This document shows, piece by piece, positions 51,381-60,354 of a DNA stretch of 64,000 nucleotides. Positions within the stretch are counted from its first letter, which is position 1. Each line of letters opens with the position of its first letter. A model generated the notes under the pieces. The model was not told where the DNA came from. It saw nothing but the letters and a program-made list of their open reading frames with translations, and did not search any database. The position numbers and the translations under genes are program-made. Where the stretch lies: assembly GCA_039977295.1 (NCBI GenBank), contig JBDWDN010000003.1, positions 844,775 through 908,774 of the forward strand, in the 5' to 3' direction. This DNA is from Hellea sp039977295 (GTDB lineage: Bacteria; Pseudomonadota; Alphaproteobacteria; Caulobacterales; Maricaulaceae).

Positions 51381-52478
51381 ATGTTCAAAGCTGTAAAAAT
51401 TCGTGATGGGCATGATAATTTCTTCACGCCGCTACGCCTAATATTTGCGTCTCTTGTCGTGATTGGCCATGCTTATGTCATTGTCTTAGGCGGCTCGGAA
51501 CATGAACCTCACGTGTTTTATCACTACACTTTCAGCTACATAGCGGTGAATATGTTTTTCATTGCTTCGGGCTTCTTGGTCACGAAATCCATGGTTTACC
51601 GCGGGGATAGTGCGAGTTTTATTTCCGCGCGAGGGCTTCGGATTTATCCAGCTTTGATTGTTCATATGCTGGTCTTAATGCTCATCATTGGACCTTTTGT
51701 GACGAACTTGCCTTTGAAAGAGTTTTTCAGCTCGCCTGATTGGTATTTACAGCCCCTTAAAGTGCTGACCTTTCTGGATACAGATATGAATATGCCGGGA
51801 ATTTTTTCAACAAATTCAGAACAAATAGGTTCGGGGGCTTTATGGACACTGCGCTATGAGTTTTTAGCTTATATTGGCACGTGGCTTTTGTTTTTAGTTG
51901 GCGGCTTGCGTCATAAATGGATGATTGCCGCGCAATTTATACTTCCCTGTTTGGCTTGGATTATAGGAAAACATTTCGGAATATTTGAAAAATTGCCCGC
52001 AACCGTTGAAAGCCTCGGGCGTTTCGGGATCGCTTATGGTTTGGGCGCAGCGCTTTATGCTTACCGAGAGAAAATCTCATTTCACCTGCTGCTTATTCCT
52101 GTCTTTTTAGCCTTTACGTGGATCAGCCGAAATAACGTTGCGGTCCTAGAAATATTTATGAATCTTATGTTGGCATGGGGCGTGATGATTGTAGCTTATA
52201 TGCACGCGCCAAAGCTGGCTTGGACACAAAAACTCTCAGATGTCTCTTACGGAATTTATATCTATCACTGGGCGATATTGCAGAGCTTGTTCTATTTTTT
52301 CCCAAAGCTCACAGTTTGGCCGTTGATCATTACAGGCTACCTCATCACCCTGATACTCTCTCAAGCCTCATGGCATCTTATTGAGAAACCCACCTTGCGC
52401 CTTAAAAGCCCAATGGCGAAATTCCTACAGGGACTCATGAATAAAGTTGGGTTAAAGCGTAAAGCCGCTGCGCCTTAG
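51381..52478 (+). CDS. Acyltransferase-3 (OafA/YrhL-type) membrane acyltransferase
   Basis: A 365-residue integral membrane protein with about ten hydrophobic segments. The family pattern is visible at the N-terminus (FFTPLRLIFASLVVIGHAY, conserved His) and in helix 2-3 (AVNMFFIASGFLVTKS) followed by a basic RGLRIYPAL loop. Such enzymes O-acylate cell-surface glycans, lipids or polysaccharides at the inner membrane. No polysaccharide cluster adjoins, so the substrate is unknown. GAGGTG lies 8 bases before the ATG. Confidence 0.86.
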   Translation: MFKAVKIRDGHDNFFTPLRLIFASLVVIGHAYVIVLGGSEHEPHVFYHYTFSYIAVNMFFIASGFLVTKSMVYRGDSASFISARGLRIYPALIVHMLVLMLIIGPFVTNLPLKEFFSSPDWYLQPLKVLTFLDTDMNMPGIFSTNSEQIGSGALWTLRYEFLAYIGTWLLFLVGGLRHKWMIAAQFILPCLAWIIGKHFGIFEKLPATVESLGRFGIAYGLGAALYAYREKISFHLLLIPVFLAFTWISRNNVAVLEIFMNLMLAWGVMIVAYMHAPKLAWTQKLSDVSYGIYIYHWAILQSLFYFFPKLTVWPLIITGYLITLILSQASWHLIEKPTLRLKSPMAKFLQGLMNKVGLKRKAAAP

Positions 52479-52506
52479 TCTCTCTTAACTTAAAGGCGTA
52501 AGCGTC

Positions 52507-53898
52507 TTAGAAATGAATCGTGCGGCCGTAGGCATCAAGCACCGCCTCGTGCATCATCTCTGATAAGGTCGGATGCGGGAAGACCGTTTCCATCAACTCA
52601 TGCTCTGTCGTCTCAAGCTTTTGAGCAATGGTATAGCCCTGAATAAGTTCGGTGACCTCCGCGCCAATCATATGCGCGCCTAGGAGCTCGCCTGTCTTGG
52701 CATCAAAGACGGTCTTAATCAGGCCTTCGGGTTCGCCCAGCGCTATGGCCTTGCCATTGCCGATAAAGGGGAAGCGCCCGACGTTGACATCGAAGCCCGC
52801 CGCCTTGGCTTGAGCTTCTGTATGGCCGACAGAGGCGACTTGGGGATGGCAATAGGTGCAGCCCGGAATGGCATTGGCGTCGAGCGGATGCGGATTACCG
52901 CCCGCAATTTTTTCAATACAAATAATGCCTTCATGTGAGGCCTTATGCGCGAGCCATGGCGGCGTGGTGACATCACCAATAGCGTAGAGACCTTTAATAC
53001 CGGTAAAGCTATACTCGTCCACTGTGATATGGGTGCGGTCAATTTTGACACCCAATTTTTCAAGGCCCATATCTTCGGTATTGCCGACAATGCCAATAGC
53101 AAGAATAACGCGGTCAAATTCCGCTGTTTCGGATTTGCCCTTTTCGGTGAGTGTCGCCGTGACGCCATTTGCGTGTAATTTTACGCCCGCTTGTGTTTCT
53201 GTGCGAATAGTGACCCCGCGTTTTTCAAAGGCCTTGCGCGCCATTTTTGAAATCTCTTCGTCTTCAGCGGGGAGGATACGATCAACCATTTCGACAACGG
53301 TAACATCTGATCCGAAGGCATCATAAAAAGACGCGAATTCCATACCGATCGCGCCGGAGCCTATAACGAGGAGCTTATTAGGCATTGTATCTGGCACCAT
53401 GGCTTCACGGGCTGTCCAGATGAATTTTCCATCAGGCTCTAATCCCGCTTGAGGGATAGTTCTAGCGCGAGCGCCGGAGGCTAATATGACATGTTTGGCT
53501 GTATAGTCTTTACCTTCCACGGTAACCGTAGGTGCATCTTTACCAGCTTTCAAAGTGGCAAAGCCGCTAATGACCGTAATTTTGTTTTTCTTCATCAAAT
53601 GCTTAATGCCGCCCGAAAGCTGGCCAGCAATTGTGCGAGAGCGTTTAACAATGGCTTTAAGGTCAAATTGCGGAGAGGCGGATAATCCGTAATCCGCCGC
53701 ATGTTGCATATTGTGGTAAACTTCAGCAGAGCGGAGCAGGGCTTTAGTGGGGATACAGCCCCAGTTTAAACATACCCCGCCTAGGTCTTCTTTTTCAACA
53801 ATCGCAGTTTTAAATCCCAATTGGCTCGCGCGAATAGCGGTCACATAACCGCCAGGGCCAGAACCAATAACGATAACGTCAAATGATGTTTCGGACAT
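52507..53898 (-). CDS. lpd: Dihydrolipoyl dehydrogenase (pyruvate complex copy)
   Basis: A 463-residue E3 with FAD motif VIGSGPGGYVTAIRASQLG, redox-active CLNWGCIPTKALL, NAD motif VIGSGAIGMEFASF and C-terminal HPTLSEMMHEAVLDAYGR. It is clearly a separate lineage from the copy at 48496-49881 (SGPGG versus GGPGG, CLNWGCIPT versus CLNVGCIPS). By position downstream of pdhA-pdhB-pdhC on the same strand, it most likely serves pyruvate dehydrogenase. A repetitive hairpin element and an exported protein gene separate it from pdhC. Confidence 0.96.
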   Translation of the reverse strand: MSETSFDVIVIGSGPGGYVTAIRASQLGFKTAIVEKEDLGGVCLNWGCIPTKALLRSAEVYHNMQHAADYGLSASPQFDLKAIVKRSRTIAGQLSGGIKHLMKKNKITVISGFATLKAGKDAPTVTVEGKDYTAKHVILASGARARTIPQAGLEPDGKFIWTAREAMVPDTMPNKLLVIGSGAIGMEFASFYDAFGSDVTVVEMVDRILPAEDEEISKMARKAFEKRGVTIRTETQAGVKLHANGVTATLTEKGKSETAEFDRVILAIGIVGNTEDMGLEKLGVKIDRTHITVDEYSFTGIKGLYAIGDVTTPPWLAHKASHEGIICIEKIAGGNPHPLDANAIPGCTYCHPQVASVGHTEAQAKAAGFDVNVGRFPFIGNGKAIALGEPEGLIKTVFDAKTGELLGAHMIGAEVTELIQGYTIAQKLETTEHELMETVFPHPTLSEMMHEAVLDAYGRTIHF

Positions 53899-54003
53899 GA
53901 AATAACCTGTGTAGATGCAAAGAATTATGTTCCGTATCTATACAGATTTTTAAGCGGGTTTGAACCGTTAAATGGGTAGGGGAGCTATGCTTTTGGTTTT
54001 GCT

Positions 54004-54055
54004 ATCCCGCATCTGCGTTCATGTTTGGCATGCCAAACACAAACTTGTGCGGGAT
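54004..54055. repeat. Nested palindrome, REP-like element
   Basis: ATCCCGCA (54004-54011) and TGCGGGAT (54048-54055) form the outer arms, and GTTTGGCATGCCAAAC (54023-54038) is a perfect 16-bp inner palindrome at the centre. The GTCATCCCGC motif on the minus strand is like short palindromic repeats common in alphaproteobacterial intergenic space. A partial version (ATCCCGCAACGGGA) occurs before mdh at about 36620-36633. Confidence 0.6.
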
Positions 54056-54077
54056 GACAAGAATGCAGTTGTTATTG

Positions 54078-55250
54078 CTACTGCATAGCCTCAGGCAATC
54101 CTTCGGGCGCGATCATCGCTTCAATCACTTGCAGACGCATCACGTCGCGTAAGGCCTCAACTTCAAGATCATCTAGAATAGCAAAGGCCTTCTCCGCGTC
54201 GCCGTCTTTAGCATAGGTCACGGCAATGCGGTTTCGCGCTGTGTCTCGTAATTCGACTTGCTCGATTTTCTTGAGTGCTTTGGATGCCACGCCGTAATCG
54301 CTGTGCTCTAGGCCATAAGAGACAAGATCAAGATAAGCGCGGTCGCGCAGCTCTGGCATTTTAATTTTCTCTGCCTGCTCCATCACTACCTTCACAGTCT
54401 TAGATATATCATTGGCTTTAACCTCTTTTAGCAGCTTATGAATAGAAACATTATTTCCAGACTTAATCGCTTCAATATCCTCTGTTGTCAGACCGCCTTT
54501 CCCATCTTTGCTGGTAAAGACCTTAATCCGCATATCACCAGTCTCGTCAGCCATGCTGTCGGTTTTGATTGTTTTCTTGATGATTTTGACGATTTTACCA
54601 TCGCCCATATCAATGGTTTCAGTTTCAATAGTAGAGTTGCCGTCATCGCTATTGATAATTTTGACGTCGACATCTTCATCTATTGAGCTGTCTTTGACGA
54701 TAAATGTTCCCGTATCAGAGGCTGAGCTTCCCTCAGAAGATGCCTTCGTCTCGATCTCTTCTGTCACTACCGTTTTTGTTGTGACAGTCTCAGTTTTAAC
54801 ATTGGTTTTGGGGAGGCTGACCTCAGCGATCTCAACGTCTGAAGCGTCGACTTCTGCAGTGTCTCTTTTCAGATATCTGTTTAGCCATTTTTTCTGTGGC
54901 TTGGTTTCGGCGGGATTTAACGCCTCGTTTTGCGGAGAATCTTCGGTCTTTTCTTCAGAGCTGCTAGAAAAGCGCACAGTCGGTTTCTTTGCCTCAATAA
55001 GCTTGCCTGACGGCGTCTTTACACTGGGTGTGTTGACGGAGGTTTTTTCTTTAGGTGTCTCAATCTTGACCTCATGCGGATGGTCTTTGCCGCCCGCCAT
55101 GACTTTATCAGAGATGTCGGCTTTGATGTCTGCGGCCTTTGTGGTGACTTTATCGGTCAATTCACCAGCATCGACTTCCGTGCCAAAATAGACAACGCCG
55201 CCCGCCATAAGCGACAAAACAGTCCCTGCAATTACGGATTTTACGATCAT
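54078..55250 (-). CDS. Membrane-anchored periplasmic protein of unknown function
   Basis: A 390-residue protein: a short N-terminal hydrophobic anchor (VKSVIAGTVLSLMAGGVVYF, about residues 3-22), a long polar and low-complexity middle (about 60-230, rich in Lys, Glu, Thr, Ser; e.g. VKTETVTTKTVV), then a structured C-terminal part (about 285-385) of helical repeats (ELRDRAYLDLVSYGLEH; ELRDTARNRIAVTYAKDGDA; ALRDVMRLQVIEAMI) resembling TPR/HEAT-like hairpins. The ATG at 55250 is chosen over an upstream TTG for its start and GAGAGG. Family is not recognised. It lies between pdhC and lpd, whose operon it interrupts. Confidence 0.75.
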   Translation of the reverse strand: MIVKSVIAGTVLSLMAGGVVYFGTEVDAGELTDKVTTKAADIKADISDKVMAGGKDHPHEVKIETPKEKTSVNTPSVKTPSGKLIEAKKPTVRFSSSSEEKTEDSPQNEALNPAETKPQKKWLNRYLKRDTAEVDASDVEIAEVSLPKTNVKTETVTTKTVVTEEIETKASSEGSSASDTGTFIVKDSSIDEDVDVKIINSDDGNSTIETETIDMGDGKIVKIIKKTIKTDSMADETGDMRIKVFTSKDGKGGLTTEDIEAIKSGNNVSIHKLLKEVKANDISKTVKVVMEQAEKIKMPELRDRAYLDLVSYGLEHSDYGVASKALKKIEQVELRDTARNRIAVTYAKDGDAEKAFAILDDLEVEALRDVMRLQVIEAMIAPEGLPEAMQ

Positions 55251-55346
55251 ATCCAAGCCTCTCAAAAATCTTAACCTTTGAGTAACTATAAATTATGGCC
55301 GGAAAGGGGCAAGCCCACTCCCCTTAAAAGAGAGTCATTTTAGCAG

Positions 55347-56669
55347 TTAGAGCATCATCGTAATCGGAGATTCTACATAGCGCTTAAAGTGCTGGAGCCA
55401 TTTTGCGCCCAGCGCGCCGTCCACAACGCGGTGATCGCAGGTAAGCGTGACGCTCATGACGGTCGCAACGGCGATGGCGCCGTCTTTGACAACAGGACGC
55501 GGGCCGCCGGCGCCAACGGATAAAATCATGCCGTGCGGCTCATTAATGATGGAGCCGAATGACTTAATGCCCATCATGCCAAGATTGGAGATTGAGAATG
55601 ATCCGCCTTGATATTCTTGCGGCTTAAGCTTCCGATCCTTCGCGCGCGTCGCCAAATCTTTCATCTCGCTAGAGACAGTGGACAGGCCTTTATTCTCAGC
55701 GGCTCGCACAATCGGCGTAATCAACCCGCCATCAATCGCGACGGCGACGGCAATGTCAGCATGTTTATGCATAGCAATACCGTCTGGCGTATAGCTGGCA
55801 TTCGCTTCGGGGACATGTTTCAGCGCAAGGGCAGAGGCGCGGATGAGCATGTCATTGACGCTAATTTTAACGCCCTCAGGGGCTTGGCCGTTCAGCTCTT
55901 TGCGCATCTTTAGCAGCTCATCAATTTCGCAATCAATATTGAGCGGGAAGTCAGGCACATTAATGTGTGATTCCGTCAGGCGCTTGGCGACAACTTTTTG
56001 AATGCCGTTAAGCGGAACAAGATCATAAGTCCCAGCTTCGACGCCAAGCTTGGTGAGGTAATCGGCACCACCGCCGCGTAGGGGGCCAACTTCTGTGGAG
56101 GTCACAGGGGCTGCTTGTGGCGTGGCTTGCGGGGCAGGAGCTGCTTTTGCAGGGGACGCTTTAGCCGCTTCAATATCGGATTTGACGATACGGCCATTAG
56201 GACCAGAGCCCGCGATAGAAGCAAGATCAAGACCCGCTTCTGCAGCGAGGCGCTTGGCGAGAGGCGACGCTTTAATGCGGTTGCCTGATGGCGCAGCTGC
56301 GGGAGCTCCCTTCGGCGCTTCGTGCTTTGGTGCTGCCGCTTGTGGCACGGGCGTTGGTGTCGCCTCCGCTGTTTGAGCAGAGGCAGAACCACCCGCAACA
56401 TAGCCCTCAAGCGCGCTCGCATCTTCATCATCTTCGAGCAATATCGCAATCGGCGCATTGACCTTCACGCCTTCAGTGCCGCCAGGGACAAGCAGCTTCG
56501 CAACTGTGCCTTCTTCAACAGCCTCGACTTCCATCGTCGCCTTATCCGTTTCAATCTCGGCCATAATATCGCCAGAGCGAACAACATCACCCTCGGTTAT
56601 CAACCATTTAGATAAAGTGCCTTCTTCCATAGTCGGAGACAGGGCAGGCATGAGGATTTCAATGGGCAT
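55347..56669 (-). CDS. pdhC: Dihydrolipoyllysine-residue acetyltransferase (pyruvate dehydrogenase E2)
   Basis: Core E2 of pyruvate dehydrogenase, transferring acetyl to CoA. The 440-residue product has one lipoyl domain (Lys43 in ETDKATME), a Pro/Ala linker, a binding domain (about 135-170, KASPLAKRLAAEAGLDLASI) and the catalytic domain ending CDHRVVDGALGAKW. I chose the ATG at 56669 because GGGAG lies 6 bases upstream and the family begins MPIEILMPAL; the ATG two codons earlier is too close. The start overlaps the end of the DUF5076 gene. Confidence 0.96.
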   Translation of the reverse strand: MPIEILMPALSPTMEEGTLSKWLITEGDVVRSGDIMAEIETDKATMEVEAVEEGTVAKLLVPGGTEGVKVNAPIAILLEDDEDASALEGYVAGGSASAQTAEATPTPVPQAAAPKHEAPKGAPAAAPSGNRIKASPLAKRLAAEAGLDLASIAGSGPNGRIVKSDIEAAKASPAKAAPAPQATPQAAPVTSTEVGPLRGGGADYLTKLGVEAGTYDLVPLNGIQKVVAKRLTESHINVPDFPLNIDCEIDELLKMRKELNGQAPEGVKISVNDMLIRASALALKHVPEANASYTPDGIAMHKHADIAVAVAIDGGLITPIVRAAENKGLSTVSSEMKDLATRAKDRKLKPQEYQGGSFSISNLGMMGIKSFGSIINEPHGMILSVGAGGPRPVVKDGAIAVATVMSVTLTCDHRVVDGALGAKWLQHFKRYVESPITMML

Positions 56670-56997
56670 TGCCATCTCCCGTTAGTTGGCCAGAGAAGTT
56701 GACTTTCTCTTTCAATCTTTCTGCAAATCCTTGCTCAAGCTGAGCAAATATTTGTTCTTTTGTGTTCTCGTCAAATGTCGATTGTGTAATCGCGTTGACC
56801 GCGTGTTTGGCAATATCCGCAAGTATTACACCCCAAGTATGTGGCTCGCTTGACTGTTCGCTTTCTGTGGAAGCAGCATCTATTCTAAGTGAAACGTGGT
56901 CAATGCCATCTGCTACCCAAAATCGCACTAATTCCACAGCGTGTGAGGCGTCATAAACCGCAGGTGGAATAGCTAGTGCATGTATATCAGCCGACAT
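56659..56997 (-). CDS. DUF5076 family protein in the pdh operon
   Basis: A 112-residue protein with MSADIHALAIPPAVYDASHA then VELVRFWVADGIDHVSLRID and a WGVILADIAKHAVNAI block, which I recognise as DUF5076, a small family common beside alphaproteobacterial pdh genes (from memory). Function is unknown. It overlaps pdhB by 11 bases (its ATG lies inside KKVCYVG) and pdhC by 11, so it is firmly in the operon. No signal peptide. Confidence 0.8.
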   Translation of the reverse strand: MSADIHALAIPPAVYDASHAVELVRFWVADGIDHVSLRIDAASTESEQSSEPHTWGVILADIAKHAVNAITQSTFDENTKEQIFAQLEQGFAERLKEKVNFSGQLTGDGNAH

Positions 56998-58366
56998 AGC
57001 AAACCTTCTTCGCGGCTTTCACCACATCCTCGGTTCCCGGCAAGCTAAGCGCTTCCAAATTCGCGGCATATGGCAGTGGCACATCCACTTGGAAAACACG
57101 TTCTGGTGGGGCGTCTAAATAGTCGAACGCCTGAGCTACAACGCGAGACGCGATCTCTGCGCCTATGCCGCTTTGGCCCCAACCTTCTTCGGCGCAGACG
57201 AGGCGGTTTGTTTTCTTGACGCTTTCAATCACTGTATCGCTATCGAGCGGACGGATTGTGCGCAGGTCGATGACTTCGGCGCTAATGCCTTCGCCTGCGA
57301 GAATTTCTGCGGCCTCGAGGCAGCGTCCCACCATACGGCTATGGGAGACGAGCGTTACATCAGTCCCTTCGCGGCGCACTTTGGCTTTGCCAATCGGGAT
57401 AAGGAAGTCATCCATGTCTGGGACTTCGAAGGTCTCGCCATACATTAATTCGTGCTCGAGGAAGACAACAGGGTTCGGGTCGCGAATGGCGGCTTTTAAG
57501 AGGCCTTTGGCATCTGCGGCGTCATAAGGGGCAACCACTTTGAGGCCCGGCACATTGGCATACCAACTGGAATAATCGTGGCTGTGCTGCGCGCCAACAC
57601 GCGACGCCGCGCCGTTAGGGCCGCGAAATACGATAGGACAGCGCATCTGACCGCCAGACATATAGAGCGTCTTAGCCGCAGAGTTGATAATGTGGTCAAT
57701 CGCCTGCATGGCAAAGTTAAAGGTCATAAATTCGACAATGGGACGTAGCCCACCCATGGCTGCACCGACACCGATCCCAGCAAAGCCATATTCTGTAATA
57801 GGCGTATCAATCACGCGTTTTTCGCCAAATTCTTGGAGCAATTCGCGGGTGACCTTATAGGCCCCTTGATATTCAGCGACTTCTTCGCCCATGACGAAAA
57901 CAGTTTCGTCGCGGCGCATTTCTTCCGCCATGGCGTCGCGGAGCGCGTCACGGACGGTCACATCGATCATTTTAATATTGGTTGGGATGTCAGGATCACT
58001 TGCAACTGTTTGCGCTTTTGGCGCAGGGGCGGCTTTAGCTTCTGGCGCGGCATCTACCGCCGTTTCGGGTTTGGTCTCTACTGCAGGGGCTGCGGCAGGC
58101 GCGCCAAGAGCGCTAGCATCTTCGCCGTCTTCCAGAAGCTGCAGAATCACAGCGCCAACTTTGACGCCTTCTGTTCCAGCTTCCACGATGATTTTGCCGA
58201 CAACACCTTCATCGATGCTTTCGACTTCCATTGTCGCTTTATCCGTTTCAATTTCGGCGAGGATGTCACCAGAGGCGATGCTGTCGCCTTCTTTGACGAG
58301 CCATTTAGTAAGCGTGCCTTCTTCCATCGTGGGCGAAAGCGCGGGCATTTGAATATCGATAGCCAT
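56987..58366 (-). CDS. pdhB: Pyruvate dehydrogenase E1 beta subunit with N-terminal lipoyl domain
   Basis: E1-beta of pyruvate dehydrogenase. The 459-residue product carries a lipoyl domain at residues 1-78 (Lys43 in ETDKATME), an Ala/Pro linker and the transketolase-type E1-beta domain (VTVRDALRDAMAEEMRRDET; YGFAGIGVGAAMGGLRPI; AQHSHDYSSWY). Lipoyl-fused E1-beta is a hallmark of alphaproteobacteria. GGGAG precedes the ATG at 58366; the frame is open 24 codons further, through the MAPEG gene. Its stop overlaps the DUF5076 start. Confidence 0.97.
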   Translation of the reverse strand: MAIDIQMPALSPTMEEGTLTKWLVKEGDSIASGDILAEIETDKATMEVESIDEGVVGKIIVEAGTEGVKVGAVILQLLEDGEDASALGAPAAAPAVETKPETAVDAAPEAKAAPAPKAQTVASDPDIPTNIKMIDVTVRDALRDAMAEEMRRDETVFVMGEEVAEYQGAYKVTRELLQEFGEKRVIDTPITEYGFAGIGVGAAMGGLRPIVEFMTFNFAMQAIDHIINSAAKTLYMSGGQMRCPIVFRGPNGAASRVGAQHSHDYSSWYANVPGLKVVAPYDAADAKGLLKAAIRDPNPVVFLEHELMYGETFEVPDMDDFLIPIGKAKVRREGTDVTLVSHSRMVGRCLEAAEILAGEGISAEVIDLRTIRPLDSDTVIESVKKTNRLVCAEEGWGQSGIGAEIASRVVAQAFDYLDAPPERVFQVDVPLPYAANLEALSLPGTEDVVKAAKKVCYVG

Positions 58367-58767
58367 TAGGTTAAAAGCTCCCAGAGGATCATAAGAATTC
58401 CGGCAATGGAGACGAACCATGCCAATGTGCGCACCCAAGGCACGCCTAACCAGTATGTTGGGGCAAAGACAACACGACCCCAGAAAAACAGCGCCGCGCC
58501 AAGGGCGGTTAGCTCTGAAAAACTATTTGTAACGGCAGCCACGAAAACCAGCGGCGTGAACATGCACATAGCTTCAATGAAGTTCGCTTGCGCGCGTTTC
58601 GTGCGGCCATGAAAAGGTGTTAGACCTTCTTTGGGCAGATTATCTCGCGGCCCTACGAGGTCCGATAGACTTGCCTTCCCTGACAGGGCGCCAGAAATAG
58701 CCTGCGCCAGAATCATAACGAAGAAGAGCGCGACGCTCCAAACCAGATATTTGAGTTCAACAGCCAT
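58366..58767 (-). CDS. MAPEG-family membrane protein
   Basis: A 133-residue protein with four predicted membrane segments. The MAPEG pattern is GRTKRAQANFIEAMCMFTPL then VFVAAVTN (about 55-80) and FWGRVVFAPTYWLGVPWVRT (about 94-113). Eukaryotic MAPEG enzymes act on eicosanoids and glutathione; bacterial members are mostly uncharacterised. It is coupled on both sides by one-base overlaps (TAATG) with the DUF3291 gene and pdhB, so it lies inside the pdh operon. Confidence 0.82.
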   Translation of the reverse strand: MAVELKYLVWSVALFFVMILAQAISGALSGKASLSDLVGPRDNLPKEGLTPFHGRTKRAQANFIEAMCMFTPLVFVAAVTNSFSELTALGAALFFWGRVVFAPTYWLGVPWVRTLAWFVSIAGILMILWELLT

Positions 58768-59255
58768 TATGCACAGTCCTTTTTTGGGAAATTCGTTTGC
58801 AGGGGGTTACCATTTTTAGAAAAAGGCGTTTGGAAATCGAAAGCATCAGGCGAGGGGCCATTCGCGCGAATGGCGTCTAGTTTTGCTTTGGCTTCATCCA
58901 TTGACGGGATGTGGCCGTCCTCGATCCACCACAAAACCATGTGATTGCGGCTCATGGGGTTAAACCAATCGCCTTTGCCGCGCATGACTTTGGCGTGGGC
59001 TGTTTTGTAGATGAAATGGAATAAGCTCTCCACGTTCGCCCAGATAGACATATTGACGAGGGTATAGTCATTCATGCCTTCCATACGGAGCGATAACGCG
59101 CCGTCCGTGTCATCGTCATCCGTCAAACGCCAGACGAAACCCGGTGAACGGTCAGCCATGGCATTGATCATGTCCACGCGCCCAGTAAAGCCAGCCATGC
59201 GCTCATCTTCAACAGCATGAATGGCTTCGGCGATATTTAATTGCGCGAGTTGCAT
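58767..59255 (-). CDS. DUF3291 family protein
   Basis: A 162-residue soluble protein matching DUF3291 as I know it: AQLNIAEAIHAVEDERMAGF, a SPGFVWRLTDDD block, then LVNMSIWANVESLFHFIYKT and MVLWWIEDGHIPSMDEAKAK. The conserved His, Trp and Glu suggest a ferredoxin-like (ABM/monooxygenase-type) fold, with no known activity. Its stop shares a base with the MAPEG start. It follows pdhA after 6 bases. Confidence 0.82.
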   Translation of the reverse strand: MQLAQLNIAEAIHAVEDERMAGFTGRVDMINAMADRSPGFVWRLTDDDDTDGALSLRMEGMNDYTLVNMSIWANVESLFHFIYKTAHAKVMRGKGDWFNPMSRNHMVLWWIEDGHIPSMDEAKAKLDAIRANGPSPDAFDFQTPFSKNGNPLQTNFPKKDCA

Positions 59256-59261
59256 CAGCTA

Positions 59262-60275
59262 TTACGCTTCCAACAATACATCTGTGTAAAGTTCGGACGG
59301 ATCTGGCTCCGGGCTGCTTTGCGCAAATTCAGCCGAATCGGCGACAATAGCTTTGATCTCTTTATCCATCGCCTTGAGCGCGTCTTCATCAACCCATTTT
59401 TCCGCAATAAGACGGTTCTTCGCCATATCAATCGGATCGCGTTCGCTTCGCGTCTTAGTGACCTCATCGCGTGAGCGGTATTTTGCCGGGTCAGACATTG
59501 AGTGACCGCGATAACGGTAAGTCTTCATCTCAAGAATCATTGGGCCTTTGCCGTCGCGAGCATGTTTGATGGCTTTTTTAGCTGCGTCGCGCACTTCAAG
59601 GACATTCATCCCGTCCACTTGTAGGCCTTCAATCTCAAAACTTGAGCCGCGCTTATAAAGCTCCGTCTCGGCCGAAGAGCGCTGCACGGATGTGCCCATG
59701 GCATATTGATTGTTTTCAATCACAAAAACGACGGGCAGGTCCCAAAGCTTGGCCATGTTAAAGGCTTCATAGACTTGGCCTTGATTGGACGCGCCGTCGC
59801 CAAAGAAAGCGAGGCTCACATTACCATTGCCTGTATATTTATTGGCGAGGGCGAGGCCAGCGCCGATCGGGACTTGCGCGCCGACAATACCGTGGCCGCC
59901 ATAAAAATGTTTTTCTGTTGAGAACATATGCATCGAGCCGCCTTTACCGCGAGATAGACCGCCTGAACGGCCCGTGAGCTCAGCCATGATACCGCGGCTT
60001 TCCATGCCGCAAGCTAGCATATGCGCGTGATCGCGATACCCTGTGATCATTTGGTCACCCTCAATCATCGCGGCTCGGCAGCCCGTCACTACGGCTTCTT
60101 GGCCGATATAAAGGTGACAAAAACCTGCGATTTGGCCCATTCCGTAAAGCTGGCCGGCTTTCTCTTCAAAGCGGCGGATGAGGAGCATGTCATAATAATA
60201 CTTTAGAAGCTCATCTTTATCAGCCTTAAGCCGCTTTGGCTTCGCGTCTTTTTTCGATGTTTTCTTCGCCGCCAT
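59262..60275 (-). CDS. pdhA: Pyruvate dehydrogenase E1 alpha subunit
   Basis: TPP-dependent E1-alpha of pyruvate dehydrogenase. The 337-residue product has YYYDMLLIRRFEEKAGQLYG, the TPP-binding GDGASNQGQVYEAFNMAKLW with a following NN, and the phosphate-loop YRYRGHSMSDPAKYRSRDEV. A Lys-rich N-terminal tail (KKTSKKDAKPKRLKADKDE) precedes the core. I chose the ATG at 60275; a GTG two codons upstream is possible. It is 80 bases after the ftsB-like gene and 6 bases before the DUF3291 gene. Confidence 0.97.
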   Translation of the reverse strand: MAAKKTSKKDAKPKRLKADKDELLKYYYDMLLIRRFEEKAGQLYGMGQIAGFCHLYIGQEAVVTGCRAAMIEGDQMITGYRDHAHMLACGMESRGIMAELTGRSGGLSRGKGGSMHMFSTEKHFYGGHGIVGAQVPIGAGLALANKYTGNGNVSLAFFGDGASNQGQVYEAFNMAKLWDLPVVFVIENNQYAMGTSVQRSSAETELYKRGSSFEIEGLQVDGMNVLEVRDAAKKAIKHARDGKGPMILEMKTYRYRGHSMSDPAKYRSRDEVTKTRSERDPIDMAKNRLIAEKWVDEDALKAMDKEIKAIVADSAEFAQSSPEPDPSELYTDVLLEA

Positions 60276-60354
60276 AGTCACACTCGCTGAATATATTACG
60301 CATACAAACTAAATTGATTATGCGTGAGGAATATAGGCGAGCTTATGCGGGTGA

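Noticed and set aside
54508..55191. Open frame antisense to the anchored protein (227 codons)
   Set aside because: Shadow of the Lys/Glu/Thr-rich low-complexity part; the minus-strand frame has the anchor and structured C-terminus.
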